In this document: positions 59,134-64,000 of the stretch, one piece after another | Layout of the letters: every line of letters begins with the position of its first letter | Position numbering within the stretch: position 1 is the first letter of the stretch | Assembly (NCBI RefSeq): GCF_019192735.1 | Contig: NZ_JAHTKP010000031.1 | Coordinates: 1 to 64,000, forward strand | Length of the DNA stretch: 64,000 bases | Source of the DNA: Kitasatospora aureofaciens | GTDB lineage: Bacteria; Actinomycetota; Actinomycetes; Streptomycetales; Streptomycetaceae | Direction: 5' to 3' | Notes under the pieces: model-generated | Told to the model about the DNA's origin: nothing | Seen by the model: the letters and a program-made list of their open reading frames with translations, nothing else | Database searches by the model: none | Made by a program: the position numbers and the translations under genes

Positions 59134-59232
59134 CCGTCTGACGGACGAGGCCGCCCGGGCGCCCGGGCGGCCTCCGGCTACCGCGGGTGTCGCTGCCGGA
59201 CGGGCGGCGGACCGGCGGGGGAGGATAGGCGC

Positions 59233-59568
59233 ATGACCGAGCAGAATCAGGGCGGACGGCAGGCACAACCGCCCGCGGACCCGCGCACGTCGTGGGCGAC
59301 CTGGACCACGCAGTCGATCATCAGCGGGCCGGGCGGCGTCACCACCGCCGAGGTCGGCCCCATCTCCGGCGACCTCACCGTGCACACCACCTGGGTGGAC
59401 GGCGAGGCCCGGCTGACCGTCCAGTACACCGGCGCGCTGGACTGGTACACGGTGGCCGGCAGCCCCGTCCCGGCGGCGGACGAGACCACCGCGCGGGCGA
59501 TCCACCAGGCGATGGTGAACGGCGTCAAGACCGGCCGCGGCGCCTCCGCCCCCTCCGCAGGGACGTAG
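59233..59568 (+). CDS. Conserved hypothetical protein
   Basis: A 111-aa protein with an N-terminal polar tail and a compact beta-rich core (GPISGDLTVHTTWVDGEARLTVQYTGALDWYTVAGSPVP) followed by a helix (ADETTARAIHQAMVNGV). No export signal or catalytic motif is visible. I do not recognise its function. It is convergent with and directly abuts the gene on the opposite strand. Confidence 0.6.
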   Translation: MTEQNQGGRQAQPPADPRTSWATWTTQSIISGPGGVTTAEVGPISGDLTVHTTWVDGEARLTVQYTGALDWYTVAGSPVPAADETTARAIHQAMVNGVKTGRGASAPSAGT

Positions 59569-60417
59569 TCAGGCCCCCGCCGCTCCCCAGTAGCCGGGGT
59601 CCGCCGGGCGGCGCCGGCGCAGGTCCTCGCGGACCTCGCCGGCCAGCCGGCGGGTGTCGCGGCGGTTGACGGTGGCACCGATGCCCGCGCCGACCAGCAG
59701 CGGGGTGACCGACGGCAGACGGCGCAGCGAGCTGCGGGTGAGCCGGCGGCGGACCCGCCGGCGCACCTCCGCCCCGAGCGCCAGCGTCGCGAAGCCGGCC
59801 GGGCGGACCAGCAGGGCGGCGTCGATGCCCCGGCGGTCGGCCCAGGCGCCGAGGTAGGCGGTGGCCCGCTGGGTGATGCTCCCGGTGGCCGGGACGCCGT
59901 AGACCTCGTGCAGTTCGGCGATCAGTTTGAGCTCCACGGCCGCCACCGCGAGCGTCTCGGCGGCGATCTCCACCGGCATCGCGGGCGGCACCGGCAGCAT
60001 CGCCGCGGCGCCCACGCCCGCGCCGAGCGCGCTCGACGCCCGGGCCGCGCCGGCGACCAGCAGGTCGGCCAGCTGCTCCGGGTCGGCGGCGCCGGGGTGC
60101 TGGGCGCGCAGGGTGGCGAGGCTGCGGACCGGAATCCGCGGCGCGGCCTGAACCAGCTGTTCGGTGAGCGCCCGGCCGCCGAATACGGCACCCTTGGCGG
60201 CGGCCCGGCCGCCGGTGCCGATCAGCCGCGCCACGTGCGCCACCAGAACCCGGCCGCGACTGCGTTCGGCGCGGTCGTCGGCGGCCTGCCGCTCGCGGAC
60301 CGGGCGCTCGGCCCCTTCGACCGGATCGGCGAGATCGCGGGCTACGCGCCGGCCGGCGCGGCGCTCGGGGGCGGGCCCGAAGCGGACGGAATGTCCTGGT
60401 TTGCGGAATATTGCCAT
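59569..60417 (-). CDS. Hypothetical membrane-associated protein
   Basis: A 282-aa protein with a basic N-terminus and several moderately hydrophobic Ala/Gly-rich helices (ASSALGAGVGAAAMLPVPPAMPVEIAAETLAVAAVELKLIAEL; TPLLVGAGIGATVNRRDTRRLAGEV). It resembles EcsC-like or glycine-zipper proteins in character only. The stop codon is immediately adjacent to that of the convergent gene (no gap). Function unknown. Confidence 0.55.
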   Translation of the reverse strand: MAIFRKPGHSVRFGPAPERRAGRRVARDLADPVEGAERPVRERQAADDRAERSRGRVLVAHVARLIGTGGRAAAKGAVFGGRALTEQLVQAAPRIPVRSLATLRAQHPGAADPEQLADLLVAGAARASSALGAGVGAAAMLPVPPAMPVEIAAETLAVAAVELKLIAELHEVYGVPATGSITQRATAYLGAWADRRGIDAALLVRPAGFATLALGAEVRRRVRRRLTRSSLRRLPSVTPLLVGAGIGATVNRRDTRRLAGEVREDLRRRRPADPGYWGAAGA

Positions 60418-60446
60418 GTGGGTCCGGTACCCGGCCCGGACCTCCG

Positions 60447-60731
60447 CTAGTCGGCGACCTCGACCCCGCGCCAGAACGCCACGCGGCCGCGCACGTGCTC
60501 GGCCTCGGGCTTCGGGTCGGCGTAGTACCAGGCCGCGTCGGGGTTGGTCTGCCCGTCGACGTGCAGTGTGTAGTAGGCGGCGGTGCCCTTCCAGCCGCAG
60601 ACGGTGGTGGTGTCGGACGGGCGCAGGTACTCGCCTCGCACCGAATCGGCCGGGAAGTAGTGGTTGCCTTCGACGACGACGGTGTCATCGCTCTCGGCGA
60701 TGACTGTGTCCTGCCAGCGTGCTGTGGTCAT
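60447..60731 (-). CDS. DUF427 protein
   Basis: A 94-aa DUF427 protein: ARWQDTVIAESDDTVVVEGNHYFPADSV and the diagnostic TTTVCGWKGTAAYYTLHVDGQTNPDAAWYYADPKPEAEHVRGRVAFW. These small beta-rich proteins are widespread and of unknown function. The start is at the ATG following the promoter-like AT-rich segment, and it is co-directional with the DUF6296 gene upstream. Confidence 0.85.
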   Translation of the reverse strand: MTTARWQDTVIAESDDTVVVEGNHYFPADSVRGEYLRPSDTTTVCGWKGTAAYYTLHVDGQTNPDAAWYYADPKPEAEHVRGRVAFWRGVEVAD

Positions 60732-60774
60732 GCGCCGAATTCTCGGTGAATCGGCGGGCTCAGGGAAGGCCTTT

Positions 60775-61011
60775 TCAGGGCAGCGGCTGGGCGTGCACCG
60801 GCAGGTGCGGGGTCTGGTGGCCGCCGCTGGCGAGCATCCGGACCTCGCCGGCGTCGCTGATCTCGGCTCTGACGATGCCGCTGGCGTCCTCGTACACGGG
60901 GTGGCCGCCGGGGCCCGTCGCGCTGGTGCGGGCGACCACGACGACGTCCTGCGGGGCCTGGGTGCCGGGGGTACCGGGGAAGGTGAGTGCGTAACGGGTG
61001 GGCGAGTTCAT
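60775..61011 (-). CDS. DUF6296-like small protein
   Basis: A 78-aa protein (MNSPTRYALTFPG...VVVVARTSATGPGGHPVYEDASGIVRAEISDAGEVRML) that I associate with DUF6296, a family frequent in Kitasatospora. The ATG at 61011 has AGGAGG at good spacing, whereas a GTG just upstream would be too close. The short beta-strand pattern suggests a compact domain. Function unknown. Confidence 0.65.
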   Translation of the reverse strand: MNSPTRYALTFPGTPGTQAPQDVVVVARTSATGPGGHPVYEDASGIVRAEISDAGEVRMLASGGHQTPHLPVHAQPLP

Positions 61012-61059
61012 CACCGACCTCCTGGTCCCTGGCTGCGGCCCGGCCCGGCGGACGCCGGC

Positions 61060-61296
61060 CTACGCCGCGGCCTCGGCGGCACTGGCGTGTGCACCGCGGA
61101 CCTCCAGTTCGGCGAGCAGCCGGGCGGTCGCCTCGGCGACGGCGTCCACGGCCCGGTCGAAGGCCTCGCGGTTGTGCGCGGCCGGGGCGCGGAACCCGGA
61201 CACCTTCCGGACGTACTGCAGCGCGGCGGCGCGGAAGTCGTCCTCGTCGGCGTCGAAGGTCACGGGCGGTCGCAGCGTCTTGATGTTGCGGCACAT
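61060..61296 (-). CDS. DUF2277 protein
   Basis: A 78-aa DUF2277 protein, recognisable from MCRNIKTLRPPVTFDADEDDFRAAALQYVRKVSGF followed by NREAFDRAVDAVAEATARLLAEL. The family is small, helical and of unknown function. The ATG at 61296 gives the canonical N-terminus, and the open frame upstream is not conserved. Confidence 0.85.
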   Translation of the reverse strand: MCRNIKTLRPPVTFDADEDDFRAAALQYVRKVSGFRAPAAHNREAFDRAVDAVAEATARLLAELEVRGAHASAAEAAA

Positions 61297-61712
61297 GCCC
61301 CCAGTCTCGCGCGCGGACGGCCCGCTGGCGAGCCCCCAGGACGCGGCCTTGACGTCACCCGATGTCACCGGCCCGCCATGATCGGCTCACGGGCGCGTCA
61401 TCCGGGCCGATTAGGATGCCGGACGAACGAATTCACCCCGCCGCGTGTCCGCACGGGCGTCACCCCGGAGTCACCCCTTTGCCTCTCGCCGGCGACCGGC
61501 GCCGGCCCGCGGGCGGAGCGCCCGGGCCGGTGCCGGCCGGCGAGGCCCGATCGGCGGCTGTGGTCGGCGGTTAGCGGACGGGCTCGATGTCGCGGTGCGC
61601 GTCGGCGAGGAGCTGGTAGCCCGCGCCGTTGGCCTTGATCCCGGCCCGCTCGTCCTCGGACAGCTCGCGGCGGGGCCGGCAGGGCAGGGCAGGCGGATCA
61701 GGGCAGGACGGT
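61297..61712. other. Gene-poor stretch with hairpin and possible gene fragment
   Basis: About 415 bp without a supported complete gene. A GC-rich imperfect hairpin lies near 61496-61536. On the reverse strand a stop at 61571-61573 ends a short coding-like run (GAGYQLLADAHRDIEPVR), which may be the 3' end of a lost gene. The family is not recognised. Confidence 0.35.
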
Positions 61713-62279
61713 TCAGGACAGCGGAGCCTTGGTGCGCAGCACCTCGATGAACGCCCGCAGCCACGCCGGGTGGTCGGGCCAGGCGCGGGCCGAGACCACC
61801 ACGCCGTCCACGACCGCCTCGCCGTCGACGAACTCGGCGCCCGCCGCCTTCACGTCCGGCGCCAGCGCCGGGTAGGCGGAGCTGCGGCGGCCGGCCAGCA
61901 CGCCCGCGGCGGCGCTGATCAGCGGGCCGTGGCAGATCTGCGCGACCGGCTTGTCGCCCGCGAAGAAGTGCTGCACGATCCGCTGCACGTCCGGGTCGTT
62001 GCGCAGGTACTCGGGGGCCCGGCCGCCGGGGATCACCAGCGCGACGTAGTCCGCCGGGTCGACGTCCGCGAAGGCGAGGTCGGCGGGCCAGGTGTAGCCG
62101 GGCTTCTCGGTGTAGGTGTCGTAGCCGTCGACGAAGTCGTGCACGACGAACTGGAGGCGCTTCTTCGTCGGCGCCGCGATGTCGACCTGGTAGCCCTCCT
62201 CGCGCAGCCGCTGGTAGGGGTAGAACACCTCCAGCGACTCGGCGGCGTCCCCGGTGACGAGCAGGATCTTCGATGTCAT
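61713..62279 (-). CDS. DJ-1/PfpI-family protein
   Basis: A 188-aa class I glutamine amidotransferase-like protein. The nucleophile elbow is VAQICHGPLISAAAG (Cys), with Glu in AAESLEVFYPYQRL and PGGRAPEYLRNDP nearby, as in PfpI/DJ-1 members. Such proteins act as glyoxalases, deglycases or chaperones. The ATG at 62279 is chosen because GGAGGG lies 9 nt upstream. It is divergent from the RBBP9-type hydrolase. Confidence 0.85.
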   Translation of the reverse strand: MTSKILLVTGDAAESLEVFYPYQRLREEGYQVDIAAPTKKRLQFVVHDFVDGYDTYTEKPGYTWPADLAFADVDPADYVALVIPGGRAPEYLRNDPDVQRIVQHFFAGDKPVAQICHGPLISAAAGVLAGRRSSAYPALAPDVKAAGAEFVDGEAVVDGVVVSARAWPDHPAWLRAFIEVLRTKAPLS

Positions 62280-62536
62280 CGCCGACATCCCTCCACATGA
62301 TCGAGCGTCAGACCTGGCGCGAGCCCGGGTCGGTGGCGCCATCCGCTCGTCGGCGGTGGCGTCCGGCCGCGGGCCCGGTCCAACTTCCCGCACCCGGCGC
62401 GCCGTTCGCAACAGGGCGCACCGGGTGAATCGCAGCGCGTGAGCGTACGCGTGCGCCTCTGACGGGCCGTGCGCGCCGGGTCACCGCCGTCCTAGACTCC
62501 TGCTGCCCGACGCTGATCACCACCCGAAGGAGTCCC

Positions 62537-63085
62537 ATGGCGGACCGCACCACCTACCTCGTCCTGGCCGGCTACGAGAACTCGGGGCCCGAGCACTGGC
62601 AGACCCGGTGGGAGGAGGCCGAACCGGAGACCTTCCGGCGGGTGCAGCAGGCCGACTGGGACCACCCGGAGCCCGGGGACTGGGTGGCCCGGGTCGACGC
62701 CGCGGTGGCCGAGGCCGCCGCCGAGGGGCCGGTGGTGCTGGTCGCGCACAGCCTCGGCTGCATCACGGCGGCCCGCTGGGTGGCCGGCACGAGCGCCGAC
62801 CGGACCGCCGCCGTCCGGGGCGCGCTGCTCGTCGCGCCCGCCGACATCGACACCGCCGACGTCCCGGCGCTGGTCGGCTTCCGGCCGGTGGCGCTCACGG
62901 CGTTCCCGTTCCCGACCCTGGTCGTCGCCAGCACCGACGACCCGTGGGTGACCCCCGAGCGGGCCCGGCACTTCGCCGAGTCCTGGGGCGCCCGGTACGT
63001 CGAGCCCGGCGCGTACGGGCACATCAACTCCGCCTCGGGGCTGGGCGACTGGCCGGAGGGCCGGAAGCTCCTCGCCGAGCTCTGA
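62537..63085 (+). CDS. RBBP9/YdeN-type serine hydrolase
   Basis: A 182-aa alpha/beta hydrolase of the RBBP9/YdeN group. The N-terminal motif is LVLAGYENSGPEHWQTRWE, the nucleophile elbow VVLVAHSLGCITAARW, then VVASTDDPWV (Asp) and GAYGHINSASGLGDW (His). It starts with ATG after CGAAGGAG. Substrates in the family are not settled, and carboxylesterase activity is likely. Confidence 0.85.
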   Translation: MADRTTYLVLAGYENSGPEHWQTRWEEAEPETFRRVQQADWDHPEPGDWVARVDAAVAEAAAEGPVVLVAHSLGCITAARWVAGTSADRTAAVRGALLVAPADIDTADVPALVGFRPVALTAFPFPTLVVASTDDPWVTPERARHFAESWGARYVEPGAYGHINSASGLGDWPEGRKLLAEL

Positions 63086-63112
63086 CACCTTCGACCGGGG
63101 GGACGACGGGGG

Positions 63113-63715
63113 ATGCCACGAGAGAACATGCCGCTGCGTACGCGGCGCGTGCTGGTGCGGGTGCTCGGGGGCGCGGGGCTGGCCGCCGTGCTGCTGTACA
63201 CCGAGGGCCAGTGGGAGAGCCGCTCCGGCGGGCGGATGCTGGTCGCCGACCTGCTCAACCGGCCGGAGCTGCTGCTCGGCGCGGCGCTGGCCGCGATGAT
63301 CGCCGCCGCCTGGCTCGCCGACCGCCGCACGGCCGTCCGGACCGCCACCCGGGCGGTCACGGTCACGGCCGGGGTGGTGTTCCTGCTCGGCGTGCTCGCC
63401 GTGCACAAGGTCTCGGCGGCGGAGACGCGCAGCCGCGAGACCGCCCCGGCCCGGCCGGAGCGCGCGCTGGTCGTCGTGCACCGCTTGTACGAGGCCGGGC
63501 CGGAGCCGGGTGAGCACTGGCAGGTGCTGCTGGAGACCGGCACCGGCTGGTCCGCACGGCGCTGGACGCTCGCCGACGTCGGCGGCGGGCCGGACGACGG
63601 GCGGCTGGTGCGGGCGAGTTGGACGGGGCGGGACCGGATCACCATCGTGACGGACGCGTACCAGCGGGTGTTCACCGTCGACCCGGACACGGGCGAGCCG
63701 CTGGAGGCGCGGTAG
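63113..63715 (+). CDS. Membrane protein of unknown function
   Basis: A 200-aa protein with three hydrophobic segments (about residues 15-30, 48-66 and 80-100) and a C-terminal soluble domain of about 90 residues with a beta-strand pattern (HWQVLLETGTGWSARRWTLADV...ITIVTDAYQRVFTVDPDTGEPLEAR). No catalytic motif is visible. It starts 27 bp after the hydrolase, which suggests co-transcription. Confidence 0.6.
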   Translation: MPRENMPLRTRRVLVRVLGGAGLAAVLLYTEGQWESRSGGRMLVADLLNRPELLLGAALAAMIAAAWLADRRTAVRTATRAVTVTAGVVFLLGVLAVHKVSAAETRSRETAPARPERALVVVHRLYEAGPEPGEHWQVLLETGTGWSARRWTLADVGGGPDDGRLVRASWTGRDRITIVTDAYQRVFTVDPDTGEPLEAR

Positions 63716-63749
63716 CGCGGCGCTCGGCCCAGACCCGCGGCGTGGCCGA

Positions 63750-64000
63750 TCAGCCCGAGCCCGCCGCGTGGCCGATCAGCGCGAGGAGTGCCGCGTTGCC
63801 GGCCGCGCCGAGGGCGGTGGCGGAGAGGAACCGGGCCGGGGTGCCGTCGCGGAACGGGTTGACGGCCAGGGCGAGGAGGAAGCCCGGCATCGTCCAGATC
63901 ACCGCCGTCCACTGCCGCACGGCGTTGGCCGCGCTGGTGCCGGCCCGCAGTTCGCGGGCGGCGGCGAGGGCGAGCACGCCGTAGACGGCCAGATACCCGA
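63750..64000 (-). CDS. Membrane protein, 3' part only
   Basis: A reverse-strand frame open to the window edge encodes hydrophobic helices (VLALAAARELRAG..., TAVIWTMPGFLLALAVNPF, FLSATALGAAGNAALLALIGHAAG) ending at a stop at 63750-63752. The start lies beyond base 64000. It is likely an integral membrane protein, and the family cannot be assigned. Confidence 0.55.
   Translation of the reverse strand, partial: GYLAVYGVLALAAARELRAGTSAANAVRQWTAVIWTMPGFLLALAVNPFRDGTPARFLSATALGAAGNAALLALIGHAAGSG

Noticed and set aside
1-64000. tRNA and rRNA genes
   Set aside because: Intergenic gaps were read for cloverleaf-like arms and conserved T-loop sequences and none was convincing. A dedicated scan was not run.

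Overview
The window is high-GC DNA from an actinomycete, most likely a Streptomycetaceae member (Streptomyces or Kitasatospora). The evidence is G/C-biased third codon positions, frequent GTG and occasional TTG starts, a mycothiol-conjugate amidase, actinobacterial QcrB, paired ferredoxin and P450 genes, SigE-like and other ECF sigma factors, and small families such as DUF6296 that I associate with this group. No rRNA, tRNA or CRISPR array was seen. Genes are densely packed on both strands, mostly as short operons or divergent regulator/target pairs.

Layout. 0.1-0.75 kb: two 5' fragments of IS701-type transposase genes joined tail to tail. 0.8-6.0 kb: small redox and regulator modules: NAD(P)-binding protein with HxlR, TetR with an FAD monooxygenase, and MarR with a membrane protein and an NmrA-like protein. 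Each of the last two has recognisable operator palindromes. 6.4-15.2 kb: the most distinctive block. A Pls/PosA-type membrane NRPS (A and T domains, six membrane segments, three left-handed beta-helix domains) is translationally coupled to an M1 peptidase. This pairing is expected for making and degrading an epsilon-poly-L-lysine-like polycation. A serine hydrolase follows, then an OlsB/OlsA ornithine-lipid pair linked by two mini-ORFs through three successive ATGA overlaps. 15.3-24 kb: a frameshifted YdcF-type pseudogene, a thioesterase, Mca, an MFS exporter with divergent TetR, a DUF6445-like protein, a D-2-hydroxyacid dehydrogenase, a HhH-GPD-like protein, MurQ and an isochorismatase-like hydrolase. 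24-32 kb: secreted beta-propeller and HNH-like proteins, GltD, a WYL regulator and a two-component system.

32-35.6 kb: iron uptake, with an EfeU-EfeO fusion coupled to EfeB and an IdeR/DmdR-type iron box upstream. 36.4-38.2 kb: an orphan qcrB preceded by an overlapping leader ORF and ending at a 23-bp hairpin. 38.2-43.7 kb: a polyprenyl synthetase coupled to a small protein, an aldehyde dehydrogenase remnant, TetR with a nested palindrome, an FAD monooxygenase and an NAD(P)-binding protein. 43.8-50.4 kb: YchJ, a polysaccharide deacetylase lipoprotein, GNAT, PfkB kinase, a secreted M1 peptidase, and a SigE-like sigma factor with a coupled membrane partner. 50.4-55.3 kb: a baeRF3-like protein, a small exported protein, and a striking single polypeptide joining an ECF sigma factor, a ZAS zinc motif, a membrane helix and an extracellular CAP domain. 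Next to it is a second membrane-anchored CAP protein whose upstream region carries the same spaced sequence elements. 55.5-64 kb: ATP-dependent DNA ligase, ferredoxin plus P450, several small conserved proteins, a DJ-1/PfpI protein, an RBBP9-type hydrolase and membrane proteins, the last cut by the window edge.

The most promising leads are the sigma/anti-sigma/CAP fusion with its shared promoter-like motif, the polycation synthetase/peptidase pair, and the mini-ORF relay between olsB and olsA. Functions are inferred by reading motifs; no database search was run.
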